Of a stretch of DNA of 64,000 nt, positions 21,118-32,539 are shown piece after piece; within the stretch, counting starts at the first letter, position 1; every line of letters starts with the position of its first letter. Below the pieces are notes generated by a model that worked only from the letters and a program-made list of their open reading frames with translations, was not told where the DNA came from and did not search any database. The translations under genes were made by a program, and so were the position numbers. Source of the DNA: Gymnothorax reevesii (taxonomy: Eukaryota; Chordata; Actinopteri; Anguilliformes; Muraenidae); contig CM056580.1 of assembly GCA_029721435.1 (NCBI GenBank), positions 77,339,367 to 77,403,366 on the forward strand. The letters run 5' to 3'.

Positions 21118-23112
21118 GCTCGGTTGTTCAAAACCCAGTTAAATTTTAACCGTTTAATATATTTTAACCAATGGTTAACTTTAACAGCACGGTTATCTTG
21201 TTGTTCAAAACTCGGTTAACTTTAACAGGGTGTTAACCTGACGTTAAACTTAACACACCTCTGAACCACCGCTAACTTTTTAACACCGTGGTTAACTCTC
21301 AAAATGGCATTCTCTGTGAACGCTGCATTCATGATGCCAAAACAGCACCGAATAGAAAGAGTGTATTGTAGTGTTAATTTTAACATAGGCGATTATTAAG
21401 ACTATGAAATTAGGATCCGCTATCGTTTTGGACGAGCGTCCATCGCCTACCTATGCCATTTGTTGGAACAAGACCTACAGCGTCCGACCTGCCGAGGCCA
21501 CGCACTGACTGTCGAACAGCAAGTGTTGATACTTCTTCGCTTTTATGCAAGTCGAAGTTTCCTTCGAGTAATTGGTGTTACAGTGGGTGTGGATAAAAGT
21601 ACTGTATCGTGAGCTGTTAGATGTGTGACAGACGCACCTCTGGCAAGACGAAACTGGTTTATAACATGGCCAGACATCGGAGACAACAGGAGACGTCGAC
21701 AGATTGAAGATTGTTTCTACTCACTTGGTGAATTCCCCAAGGTTATAGGATGCATTGATTGTACCCACGTTCGTATACATGCTCCTACGCAAGACGAACT
21801 TGCTTACATAAACAGGAAAGGATATCACGGCATAAATGTTCAGGCAGTGTGATATCACGAAGGTAAACACAACTTTGACATTAGAAACATTTAGAGTGAC
21901 TTCCCTTAGTGTTTCCCAAAAAACAATTTTGGGCGAAATAATAATTATTCATTATTAAAAATTATTATTTTTCATTGATGTCCATTTATCTTGAGATAGT
22001 TTCAAAAATTTGTCGATATTTTTTCATAAATTATGGCATAAAAATTACATTACAATGTAACTTGACCATTAATTTCATTCAGTAAGCTTATATTTTATTA
22101 AAAGATAAATAAATGCAGAACATTTAGTAATTTTAGCATTTTTGTGTTTTGCGTATAACGCCTATATATTTTTGTCGTTTGTGACATGTCATAAGAAATT
22201 ATTATGTTGTGTTCAGTAATAGATTTAAGGATGATCAGTAATTAAACTATTAGCTCCAAATTATTGTAGAAATAATCGATATAGAAAGCGGCCATAAAAT
22301 CATAGTAGAAGAATATGTGGGGCTCACTTCATTGTTGTTGTTTTTTGTTTTGTGTGTGTGTGTGTTTGTGTAAAATAAATGTCATAAATTATTATGTTGC
22401 GTTCATTAATACATTAAAGGATAAATTGTAATAAAACTATTCAGTTTTAGTTCTTATTTATTGCAGAAATAATCGTGATTACAATAGAAAGCGGACATAA
22501 AATCATTAATGTACACTATTTGGCTGATAATGAAGTAAAGAAAGAGAATAATAATTTTTATTTAGCACAAGTTGGTATGTGTACATAGAAATATGCCTCC
22601 GGGTTATGATTGTATAACAATTCAAATAATTGTATACTGGCAGGAAAATTCACGAATGTTTGCGCTAAGTGGCCAGGAGCAGCACACGACAGCCACATAT
22701 TTAGGACATCGTCGCTCTGTGCGCTCATGGAGAGGACTCACACCTCCATCTCTGATGGCTTCATACTAGGTACTTTATCTACCATGTTAAGTTAAAAACT
22801 ATCATCTTTTTGACAGAATTCTTATAAACAGTATACACAGACTGAAATTTTGTCATATTCCTTCATGCATCATATGAATACATTACGGGATTGTTTCTGA
22901 TTTCATCTTGTCATATGCCATATTATAAAATTGAGACACTTTTACTACTAGGTGACAACGGTTACCCCTGCTGACCCTTCCTGTTGACTCCCTATCTGCA
23001 CCCTCAAGGACGACAGCAACAACGCTACAACGACTCCCTGTGTGCTACCAGAGTCACGATAGAGAGGACGTTTGGTCGCTGGAAGAGACGGTTCCATGTT
23101 CTCCACTCCGAG
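21118..23112 (+). mobile_element. PIF/Harbinger element with HARBI1-like gene
   Basis: Begins with GGCTCGGTTGTTCAAAACCC, a Harbinger-like end, followed by AACCGTTTAA/GGTTAAC-rich subterminal repeats (to about 21290). It contains a decayed three-exon HARBI1-like transposase gene. I could not find the inverse of the left end downstream, so the right boundary is unknown and given here as the last recognised exon. The element may be truncated at its right side or extend to about 23430. Confidence 0.7.
21304..23112 (+). pseudogene. HARBI1-like transposase, three exons, decayed
   Basis: Exon 1 (21304-21862) starts ATG and encodes RIRYRFGRASIAYL, VEQQVLILLRFYASRSFLRV and VIGCIDCTHVRIHAPT, which carries the first catalytic Asp. 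Exon 2 (22644-22769) encodes KFTNVCAKWPGAAHDSHIF. Exon 3 (22952-23112) encodes GDNGYP (second Asp) and [19 protein letters not shown] (catalytic Glu). Introns obey GT-AG (AAG|gtaaac ... gcag|GAAAA; CTAG|gtactt ... ctag|GTGAC), and the phase joins cleanly. Exon 3 ends at a further GTATAT donor, so a last exon is unseen. In-frame stops at about 21394, 21610 (TVS-stop-AVR), 21849 and within exon 3 make it non-functional. Several could be CpG decay of CGA to TGA. Confidence 0.88.
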
Positions 23113-23429
23113 GTATATTTATTATGTTCAATGGTATTGTCGTAATATCATGCAGTTAAACTTATTTTGAAATGCTGTAACGTGTGAAAGTGGTATTTTT
23201 CAGAATTTGAGAAAGTGTTATGTGTTTGAGGTATCTTCCAAAATACCGCTCGCAATCGTGATTGTCCGGTTTTTGATCATAAATCTGCCAAACATAAAAT
23301 TGACATCTTTAATACAGAAGCTACAAAGCCAAATGTGAATGGGAAGTGTTATTGTTAATTTGAACATTTGATTCCAGTTTATAGAGATGAATTAGACTTT
23401 TTTCGATTTTCGATTTTAATGAAAATATG
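23113..23429 (+). other. Downstream of Harbinger exon 3, nothing recognised
   Basis: AT-rich. Probably remaining intron of the Harbinger gene, but no further exon could be read. Confidence 0.4.
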
Positions 23430-23516
23430 TCACTCAAAAAAATAATTTGTTGGGTGAAAGTATTGCCACCCAATCATAATATGTTAGTTTAGCAACAAAT
23501 TCTTTTATTGAGTGAC
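23430..23516. repeat. Short inverted-repeat element
   Basis: GTCACTCAAAAAAATAATTT at 23430 is matched inverted at 23516 (24-bp arms, two mismatches) around a 39-bp loop. MITE-sized; the TTGTTGGGTGAA word recurs near 23601. Confidence 0.6.
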
Positions 23517-23649
23517 ATAAATGTAAATATGCTGGTTCAACATAAGGTGTTTGTGTTATTATTACTCAATTACAAGGGGTAAGTCCAACATAATAATTAT
23601 TTGTTGGGTGAACATACAAAATTTATGGAAAGTATATCCAGCAAGCATT

Positions 23650-23862
23650 CACACACAGCCATACTGGAGTGTTCCTATATTGCATGTTTTTGTGGGTGGG
23701 GGGAACCTGAGTACCCAGAGGAAACCCACACAAACACAGGGAGAACATGCAAACTCCACACAGAAAGGCCCCAGGCCAGATTTGAACCCACAAACTTCTT
23801 GCTGTGAGGCAGTAGTGCTAACCACTGTGCCACCATGCCAGCCAAGTGTGGGTTTGCCCAAG
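23650..23862 (-). repeat. tRNA-like SINE-type dispersed repeat
   Basis: On the minus strand it reads GTGGCACAGTGGTTAGCACT, then a Pol III B-box-like GGTTCAAATCT, then GGAGTTTGCATGTTCTCCCT and a GGTTTCCTCTGGGTACTCAG-like tail. Related copies lie at 51762-51900 (plus) and at the end of 55540-55855 (minus). The tRNA-like promoter boxes suggest a SINE origin, but there is no clear poly(A) or target duplication. Confidence 0.65.
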
Positions 23863-23889
23863 TGTGCCCGTGCCCAGGTGTGCCCAACC

Positions 23890-24439
23890 CAAGTTAATGG
23901 GGTAGGTTGAACTATATTTTAAAATGATACAACACAACTAATTAATTGTGCTGATCAGACAAGACTTATGTATGTTTGACAATCACAAATACTTTAGTTG
24001 ACAGTCCTTTCAGTCATATGAAAATCAACAGTAATAATTCATTAAAAGTAAATTCTGACATCAATATTTGTTTTAAACAATGTAAACATTTGTTATCCAA
24101 GTTTATTACAGTTGATATCAAGGTAGGAAAAAAAAAACCTAAAAGCAAACAGGATTTCTTGAGATTTAACTTGTCCGTCCGCCCGTCTTTTTCGTGCGTT
24201 GCTCTGCCTTCTTCTGCAACTTCTGGAAGTAAAGTATGTAAATGCACTCCCTGCTCGCACACTACTGCCACCCTCTGTTCTGGAGTTGTACACGCCATTT
24301 GATATCTTACCCAAAAAGCATTAGGTTCTGTCAGCGTAACTGAATTTAGTAAATGTTAAGTTATTGCACATCATGCTAAAATAACATTACTTAATGATGT
24401 TCAACCACAAAACATGACTGGCAGGCATACATACCGGCA
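23890..24439. other. Intergenic DNA, nothing recognised
   Basis: Short open frames on both strands at 23976-24314 have no recognisable domain. Confidence 0.4.
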
Positions 24440-24630
24440 GACATTTTTTTTTGGTGAGACACCCGTATCTACCAATATGCTAAATTTCAGTCAGTGTCAG
24501 GGGGGTCAACTGCGCATTTAATATCAGTCTCTTGTGGAATGAATGACTGAAAACAGGTTGTGACTAATTAGTTTTAATTTAATTTTGAACCTCCGTTATC
24601 GCCAGTTCACCAGCTGCCACTGGAGTGCAC
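24440..24630 (-). repeat. Dispersed repeat, shorter copy of 14250-14900
   Basis: GAGACACCCGTATCTACCAA, CAGGGGGGTCAACTGC, GAATGAATGACTGA and TATCGCCAGTTCACCAGC match the other copy in inverted order. About 400 bp present in that copy is missing here. Confidence 0.65.
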
Positions 24631-24639
24631 ACATTCAGA

Positions 24640-26012
24640 CATTTTGTGCACTATACAGTACTGGCACTTTTTATTGGAACAGACAAACACTTTGGAAAAG
24701 CAAAATTCACCCTTACCACATATTCAGGACCTCAGGAAGTATTGAGTTTGAGCTTCCTAAGTATGACAACCTAATTTCACACATGCTGTCAAGAAGTAAT
24801 TAAAAATGTGTAAAGGCATCATCTTCCCGCACCATATTTTTCTGCCAGCGGTTATAATTACATTCCATGAGTGCACCTCTCACACTGTAAGTCCTCGTTT
24901 AGGATATAAATTTAGCAGCTAAGTGCTTTCCTTTAGATGTTCGTCTCTTATTGTTCTCCAGTTTCTTTACTTCATCTCCTGTTCAAAACATTTGAAAAGA
25001 GCCATTTTGGACCAACTCTCAGCTTTCTTGTCACCCAGTAGCCTACTGCATCCTAACCAGCCTCAGTCCACGCCACTCAAGAGACCACAATTCCGTCTGT
25101 CACTGAGTCGATCACTGCTGGGATCATAAACTATACCACTACTACTCTTCATAAATTTTACACTCTTAGAAAGCTCTCCAGGTTTCTACCCGAACTCCTA
25201 GTGCCCTCAAAATGGCGCAGCGTCAAATCATAAAATAATTATATTTTTAACGCGAATCAACTTTGGACTCAATATGAATGAATGATTTTCTGGTTGAATT
25301 TAGCACGAGTTCATCAATATAGGCGCAGCTGGACATCAATGGTCACCAGTAACATCTCCAAACCCAAAAGATGCTTTTTATTCATGATAAAGTTCAGACT
25401 TTAATGCATTTTTTGACAAAGCCGCATCAGTAAGAACACATGCTCATTAAAGGAACTGCGTATTTTACTGTCAGAACATTCACTCTGATGAAAATCTGCT
25501 ATTTACAATTCCGATCATCCAAGCGAAACAAAAACTAACACCTTATAAGGAGCAAGTATACGTCAAAATACAGTAATAGCTGTTCGAATTTTAAATGAGC
25601 CAAAATCCGAGGCACTCTATTTCACTGAATGCAGTATAAATAAAAAAACAGGTCGCTACATTTAGCAAAATGCCAGCACATTGCAGTATCGACTACTTTT
25701 GCTAACCAATGTCACAAACTTACTCAGTGATCACAGTGGTAAACCAAAAATAAACTAGACACATGTCGATGGCGTGCTATGGCAAATCTCTGCGCTCCGC
25801 AGCAAAACAAGTGTGCCGAATGTACAATAAAAGAAAACAACAAAAGAAAAGAAAATTTAATATTAATGAAGAAATGAGTAAAAAAATAATGAATAAAAAT
25901 TCCAAAAATAAAAAAACATATATAACGTACATGGTAAAAAAATTGAAAACAAAAGTAAAATAATATTAATAAAATAAATACAACTTTTCAAGACAATTTA
26001 CAATTCATTTAC
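24640..26012. other. Intergenic DNA; LINE 3' tail near its end
   Basis: No gene recognised. The A-rich stretch at about 25830-26010 abuts the LINE fragment that follows and, on the minus strand, is probably its 3' untranslated end. Confidence 0.45.
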
Positions 26013-27090
26013 TTAAAAACACTCGCAAGTCAGGCTAACCAAATTGTTTATCATTGTTTTGAATTCATTTATGGGCACTAAAGTATTTAATTTCAGGACT
26101 TGTTGTAGGTGGTTCCAGGTATCAGGAGCACAGAATCTGAAAGCAGTTTTGCCTAAATTAGATTTTACCCTTAGAACCTGCAATGACAACCAATCTTGAG
26201 AACGTGTCCTATGTATACCAATTTTCCATTTCAGAAGCATTGAAAGATACGATAGTAGTTTTTGTAATAGTGCCTTATAGATAAATAAATAAAAATGGAT
26301 ATTTCTTCTATCCGAGAGTGATGGCCAGCCAACCTTCTGGTACAAAATGCAATGGTGGGTCCGATAAGCATCACCTGTAATAAACCTTAGAGCTGAATGG
26401 TGGGCAGCATCTGAAGACTTTGAATAAGAGGCTGGTGCATGTCTATAAATAATATCCCCATAGTCCAGGACAGATAGAACTGTTACCTCAATAATCCTTT
26501 TCCTACAGCTCAAAGGAAAACAAGATTTGTTTCTGTATAGGAACCGAATCTTCATTCTCAAATTTTTTACCAGATTCTCAATGTGTGTTTTAAAAGTAAA
26601 TTTGTTATGAAGCCAAATACCTAGATACTTATAAGAAGTCACTTTTTCTATGTTAGCACCACTTAAGGTCTTGATAATCAAGTTATCATCGTCACAATTT
26701 CTTGCTTTTGAAAATAGCATGCATTTTGTTTTAGATGAATTCAGCACAAGTTTGAGATTTAGCAGTGCTTGTTGTAGATAAATAAAAGCAGATTGAAGCT
26801 TTTCTACAGCTAAATGCATTGATTTATCAAAACAGTACATAATTGTGTCATCAGCATACAAGTGGCATCTCACATCAATAGAAGAAGATAAAATATAATT
26901 TATATACAGTGTAAACAAGACTGGGCCTAGGATAGAGCCTTGCGGAACTCCTGTGGTGATACTTAATAGTTCAGATTTAATGTTTTCTAAAAGCACACAC
27001 TGAGACCTATCTTAAAGGTAGTTTTTAAACCATTTCAGGGCAGTGGTTTCAAAGCCAATTTTGGAGAGATTTTCTACAAGAATAGAATGA
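26013..27090 (-). pseudogene. LINE reverse transcriptase, 5'-truncated
   Basis: The minus strand encodes the C-terminal two-thirds of a non-LTR reverse transcriptase: TTGVPQGSILGPVLFTLYIN, then LYADDT (catalytic YADD at about 26847-26858), then SYKYLGIWL and LSVLDYGDIIYRHAPAS, ending at a stop at 26013. The frame can be followed upstream to about 27090 (SILVENLSKIGFE, WFKNYL), with one in-frame TAA just before DRSQCV near 27013. Beyond that similarity stops, which is the usual outcome of incomplete reverse transcription. No ATG, endonuclease or upstream half is present, so this copy was dead on arrival. Confidence 0.9.
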
Positions 27091-27235
27091 TAAATATAAT
27101 ATGTCAGAAGCCAATTCACTGAACTGGCATTCTGCTGTACAAATTATAATCTGCTTGGTGCAGTGACAAAGTACTGATACTGATCAGAAAAAAATAGCAA
27201 TGTGATATAGTTGGTTAGTTGGATAGAGTACTTTG

Positions 27236-28086
27236 TGGCCAAAATATGAGTCACAGGGCGGTAATTTTTGGTAGCCGGTTGCTATCACTAAAATACATAT
27301 TCATACCAGTTTGCAGCCTTCTACATTGAGTAATAACAAAACATCCCTTCCTTTTCAACGATTGGTACACCTGATGCCATTTGACTTCAAAAACAGTCAA
27401 AATTAGGTCAAATCAAAAACTTGTCTGATATGTGATGAAGGGTCATCCCTCGCACCTCCCATAAAAATTTTAACATCCTAGCTCAATGCATATGAACCTA
27501 TGGCCATTTTTCAATTTTCACCGAGAGCCCCCTGGTGGAAGAATTAAGAAGAAATTAATTCAAATTCTGAACGCGTTATGCTCCCCTCTGGGTTACTACC
27601 TTATAAACACCAAAGTCTCAGGTTGATTGGTCTAACGGCCGAGGAGGAGTTACTCTTTCGGACGGACAGTTTTTGGACGGACAGACGCTGAACTGTATAA
27701 CAAGATTTCTTCGCTTTTTGGAACCGAGGAGATAATCAAAGAATATTTTGATTGCCAAATAAAGAATTGGATCAAGGCTATTAATCATAATAATAGCTCA
27801 TGTCACCTTGTTAGATGAACCCAACAGTTTTGAAAATGATGCCAAAAATGAAAGACCCTTGCCATTGGCAGAAGGCAGGTCAAATCACAAACCTGTTTGA
27901 TATCTGATGAAGAGTCACCATACACACAAATCTGAGTATCATGGCTCTGCAAGTTATTGCCAAGATACATATCCAAACCAATTTGCAGCCATCTACATTG
28001 AATAGTAACAAAACGTGCCACACTTTTCGATAATTGGCAGAGCTGACACCATTTGACCTACAAAACAGTCAAAATTAGGGGAAATC
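27236..28086 (+). repeat. Macrosatellite units 1 and 2 (part)
   Basis: Units of roughly 500 bp carry GTGGCC, CACAGGGCGGTAATTTT, CCAATTTGCAGCC-like, GTGATGAAGGGTCATCCC, ATGGCCATTTTTC, CCCCTGGTGG, CCCCTCTGGGT and a CGGACGGACAG tail. Unit 1 is 27236-27780 and unit 2 starts near 27810. A hAT element splits unit 2 at 28094; the unit resumes at 29642. Confidence 0.8.
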
Positions 28087-28094
28087 CAAAACAC

Positions 28095-29633
28095 TATGGG
28101 TGTAACGATTCTGAAAAGCGGTTTTTTTAAGGCATAGTACCACCACCTGTTGCCATGGGGCGAACATCCGAGGATTCTCGTTTCCTTTATTAAACCCGAT
28201 GCAGTCTTCAACGGAAGTGCCAAACATCAAAGGGCATTTGAAATGCTTCCGGAAAAAAAAACTTGACTGACATCAGTATTTTTTGGCAAAATGCAGCACG
28301 GAGCCAAATAAAGGACTACAGAATCATCTCCTATTAACCAATTAGGTTACTCTATGTCTCCGTTTACTTTGCTCAATTGGCAATCAAACAGGGGGTTCGC
28401 TTATTTACTTTGCAGGATGAGTTGAACTGTTTATTAAGACAGCATATTTGATTGCCGAATTCTGAAATTTAAATGGCCGTAGAACAGCACAGAACGCATT
28501 TTTGGCCATTTTGTGTGATTGTGATCATTTATATCTCACATTCAACTTTCAGCCGCTTTACAGAATGTTTTCCACCTTGTGTATTTTTTAGACACTTGAA
28601 ATCTAGGGCGATCTGAAAATAAATTTCTTTATTTTTATTATATCATTATAGATCTCCTTAAAATATTGCAATGAGAGATGAAATGCTTAGTTAGGATGTG
28701 GCAAATCCCAAATTTTTGTGGCATAAAACGAGGATTTTTATTAAAGTGTGATGAGACCACTTACAGTCATGGAGTGTGTAGGAAGTCATGCGTAATTTCA
28801 CGAAACATACGCACCTGAAGCGGCTTCAACGATTTAAAATGCCGTTGGGAGGAAGTCTGAGTTTAGATGTCGCTAATTGCAGGTGCTCCGCCCTTCCCTA
28901 AATCTGCTCCCGTGTACTTAGGCTAAATAACAATCATGAAATTTCAGTAGCCTATAGCGATTAAGATGTGATGACAAAAAGCAGACAAACCTAACTGGGC
29001 TACGGTGTTAGATTGAAAGAATGCCAATAATTTGAATAATTAGAAAAAAAAATCCTCCTCTGAATTACATCTCTCATTGTAGCATTTTAGGACATTATTC
29101 AAGATTAATTTAAAACAGATTTGTGATAAGATCGCCCTGGATTTTAAGCGTCTAAAAAAAGACACAAGGTTATAAACATTCTGAAAAGCGGATGTAACGT
29201 GAATGTGAGATATGAATCATGACAGTCGTATGAAATGGCGTGGCAATGGCAATCATGTTCATGCAAATCTGTGCGGTTTGTGTTGTCTTAATAAAAAGCT
29301 CTACTCATTCAACTTGAAGAGAAAACAAATCCACCATTTGATTACTAATCAAACAAAGTAAATGGGAACAGGTGTACTTTTCTTAGAGTTGCCTGATTGG
29401 TTAATTGGAGACAATTCTGTTTTCATTTGCTTGGCTCCTTTCAGCACGTAGCCGAAAAATACTGATGCCAGTCAAGTTTTTTCCTGAAGCATTTCCCATG
29501 CCCTTTGACGTTTGGTTCTTTCGTTCCACGGGGGTTAATGAAGGAAAAGGGAAAGCTTGGATGTTCGGCCCATGTTAGCAGGTGGTGTTACTGCGCCTTA
29601 AAAAAACCGTGGTTCAGAATCGTTACACCTCTA
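28095..29633. mobile_element. Fold-back hAT element, 8-bp TSD
   Basis: CAAAACAC flanks both sides exactly (28087-28094 and 29634-29641). The ends TATGGGTGTAACGATTCTGA and its inverted near-match (TAGAGGTGTAACGATTCTGA on the other strand) resemble hAT termini. The inverted arms are unusually long, about 600 bp each (28095-28690 and 29040-29633), and include GCGAACATCC, CATCAGTATTTTT and TCTCACATTCA blocks. A 350-bp unique core has no transposase-like frame, so it is non-autonomous. Removing it rejoins the macrosatellite unit precisely. Confidence 0.92.
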
Positions 29634-29641
29634 CAAAACAC

Positions 29642-30250
29642 ATATAATATGTGATGAAGGGTCATCCCATACACCTCACATAAAAATCTGAGCATCCTTG
29701 CTCAATGCATTCAGGAGATTTGGCCATTTTTCTTTTTTCACAAAAAGCCCCTTAGTGGCCAGAAAACAAATCACAGGATGGCAATTTTGGGCAAGCAGGT
29801 TGCTTTCACTAATACTCATATGCATACCAATTTGCAGTCTTCTACGTTGAGTAATGTCAAAACGTGCCATCCTTTTCAACAATTGGCACACCTGATGCCA
29901 TTTGACCTAGATAACAGCCTAGAAAACAGTCAAAATGAGGTCAAATCAAAAACCCATCTGATATGTGATGAAGGGTCATCCCATGCACCTCCCATAAAAA
30001 TGTGAGCATCCTAGCTAAATGCATAAGGAACTTATGGCCATTTTTCAATTTTCACAGAATAACCCCTGATGGCCAGAAGAAGATATTAATTTGAATTTTA
30101 AATGCGTAGTGGACCCCTCTGGGTCACGACCACACACCAAAGTTTCAGGCTAATTGGTCGAACGGCCTAGGAGGAACGGACGGACAAACGAACAGACAGA
30201 CAGACACCGAACTGATCTCATCGCTTTTTCGGAAGCGCAGAGATAATAAA
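29642..30250 (+). repeat. Macrosatellite unit 2 (rest) and unit 3
   Basis: Continues the satellite after the hAT insertion with ATGTGATGAAGGGTCATCCC, then a third unit from about 29755 with the same block order. Confidence 0.8.
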
Positions 30251-30530
30251 AATAGCTGGCTAGTTAACTAGCTGGCTAGTTACTGTTTTGGACGGACGGA
30301 GAAATGAACAGACAGACAGACAGACGCCAAACTATATTACAAGATCTCATCGCTTTTTCGGAAGCACAGAGATTATAAAAATAGCTGGCTAGTTACTGTT
30401 TCGGACGGACGGACAAACAAACAGACAGAAAGACAGACACCGAACTGTATTACAAGATCTCATCGCTTTTTCGGAAGCACAGAGATAATAAAAATAGCTG
30501 GCTAGTTAGCTAGCTGGCTAGAAGTAAGAT
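30160..30530 (+). repeat. About 120-bp tandem repeat, three copies
   Basis: Each copy has GGACGGACGG, a GACAGACAGACA run, CCGAACTG, ATCTCATCGCTTTTTCGGAA, GCACAGAGATAATAAAAATA and AGCTGGCTAGTTA. This is the unit-3 tail amplified. Confidence 0.88.
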
Positions 30531-30947
30531 AGAGCTACACCATACAAAGACAGTTTGTCACCCAAAACTCTCCATCGTTGAATTTCTCCTCCAAAGAATC
30601 AATCCTGTTAGCCCTCCATGCAATCACGTCATTCTCGGCTGTGTATTATACTAATGTATAATGATATTACATATGTGTTTCAATACCTTTTTGATGGTCC
30701 AATCAATGTCTTTCTGTTACCATAGAAAGTTTATACTTTCTGGAATTGGATAAGAAATGTGTCAATCAATACATCATTACCTGGGAAGTTTGACATGGGC
30801 GTGAACTATGTCTGTCTGTTATGCAGATGAGCCAAAGTATAGAATTGAGTGACTGGCTAATCAACAAAAGTACTTAGGAGGAGATAAGGAAGTGCTGAAT
30901 TCGTCAATGGAGGAATCTACCGGTAAATCCACCGTAGAGAACTACGC
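30531..30947. other. Intergenic DNA
   Basis: A short hairpin (AGAAAGTTTATACTTTCT at about 30724) and otherwise nothing recognised. TACGC at 30943-30947 is one side of the LTR target duplication. Confidence 0.45.
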
Positions 30948-31961
30948 TGATAGGGAATCAGTTAGACACCAGAAGCGGGGTGAAGGGAAATGAGGATTTA
31001 TTTAAAACAAAATAAAACAGGCACGAGGGCCAACGAAAAACTTGGCCCAAAGGGTTGCAAAAAGACAAACTAAGGTAAGCTACACAGAGCTGGGGAACTA
31101 AATAGCAAAAACGGCAAGAACAAAAAACCACTGGAAGCTCCAGGCAGAAATCCAAGAACAAAAATAAATAACAAGACTATGGCTATATACACAAGGACTA
31201 TGAACAAGACTTGGAACCATGAACAAGGACTTGGAAGCATGAACATGAGCGACAAAACTTGAGACACTGTCTGCCAGCCAACTTCCACCGCATCCAGATA
31301 AAGGGTAAGAAATCAAGACATGAAGGGCAACACCTGGAGAAGGAGAAACAAGAGGCATGGCAAGATCATGAGATATGGACCAAGATTGGATAACAAGACT
31401 TGCTCATTCAGAGAATGAGCGTGCTCAGCTTAAGTACCAATTAAGTATGCAGTTTGAAAGCAGCATGAATGTTCAGAACAGAAAAGCACAGCAAGATCTT
31501 GAAATAGCAAAGCAGGAATCATGACAATAAACTCCCTGTCTAAATTAGTAGTATTAGTAATGTGCCTATCTAAGAATTACACCACCCAGTGAGTGTTAGT
31601 AAATGTTAGTAACTTAAAAACAGTTAATTGTCAATTAAGCTTAGACAGCCCCGAATCAGCACAGCACAGAAGGAAGGGGAAATACCAAAGCCAACCCAGA
31701 GCTCTGAAATGTGCAACAACGAAGGCATGGGGGAGAACGCAGGCAAGCGGTGGAGTGGCTTGGCAGACCTGGCGAAAACAAAAACATGGAAAAGTAAAAA
31801 CATGGACAAGGAATGTGAAACATGAAATCTAAAAACCTGATACAAGAAACTGTTAAAACTGTGACTATGAACATGAACTATGAACTATGAAATTTTGAAC
31901 ATGAAACTGTTAAAACCATAAATGCTGTCCTGGCCAAAGGCCAGGACCCCAGAACACAACA
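30948..31961 (-). mobile_element. Solo LTR, TSD TACGC
   Basis: TACGC flanks both sides (30943-30947 and 31962-31966). On the minus strand the LTR begins TGTTGTGTTCTGGGGTCCTG and ends CCCTATCA (1014 bp). It has a GTATATAG promoter-like box near 31185-31196 and an AAATAAAT polyadenylation-type signal near 30997, placed as in an LTR. No internal retrotransposon sequence adjoins it, so it fits LTR-LTR recombination. The same LTR family is at 53105-53937 in the opposite orientation. Confidence 0.9.
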
Positions 31962-31966
31962 TACGC

Positions 31967-32539
31967 GTTTTTGACCTGCAATGAGTATAATTGATAGTAG
32001 AATGACATTGTATCAATACCATGTGGAATTTTTGCTTCAGAAAACTGATTTTTCTTAACTACTAATTGGAATACCATTGGCTCACTATAGCTGAAGTGGT
32101 TGCTACAAAGGACAACAATTTTCTCTGAGGCAAGAGATCATTTTTTGAACTGCAGGATCGATTCTATGGGTAAGATTATTGAACAGTTTGCTCATCACAC
32201 TTAGCTGAAGAGTTTAATTCAGGCAACTCCAGAAGAACAGAGACGGGACTGAACTCGTCCATAATCTAAACCAATGTTCGAGCTCAGCATGCTAGTGAAT
32301 ATTCAGTAACTGATTCAGATGTCTAGTGATAGACATCTAGTGATTGAATAGTGTAACTGCGTGCATACATACAGTAGATCCATGTCTACATGGTGTCTAC
32401 ATCTGCAGAAAGGGGTGAACCTGTCAGTGGTCTTCCATACCAGTGACCATCCCATCCTTCTTTGCAGCTATGGGTATCTGCAGCACAGGCCTAGAATTGA
32501 TTGAATCCTCCCCTCCCCACAATTGCTCCTAAGAGGTTA
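31967..32539. other. Intergenic DNA, nothing recognised
   Basis: Only a short repeated word (GTCTAGTGATAGACATCTAG near 32321) was noticed. Confidence 0.4.

Noticed and set aside
31098..31358. Membrane-like peptides on the minus strand
   Set aside because: They fall inside the solo LTR, whose pyrimidine-rich strand gives Leu/Phe/Ser-rich frames.
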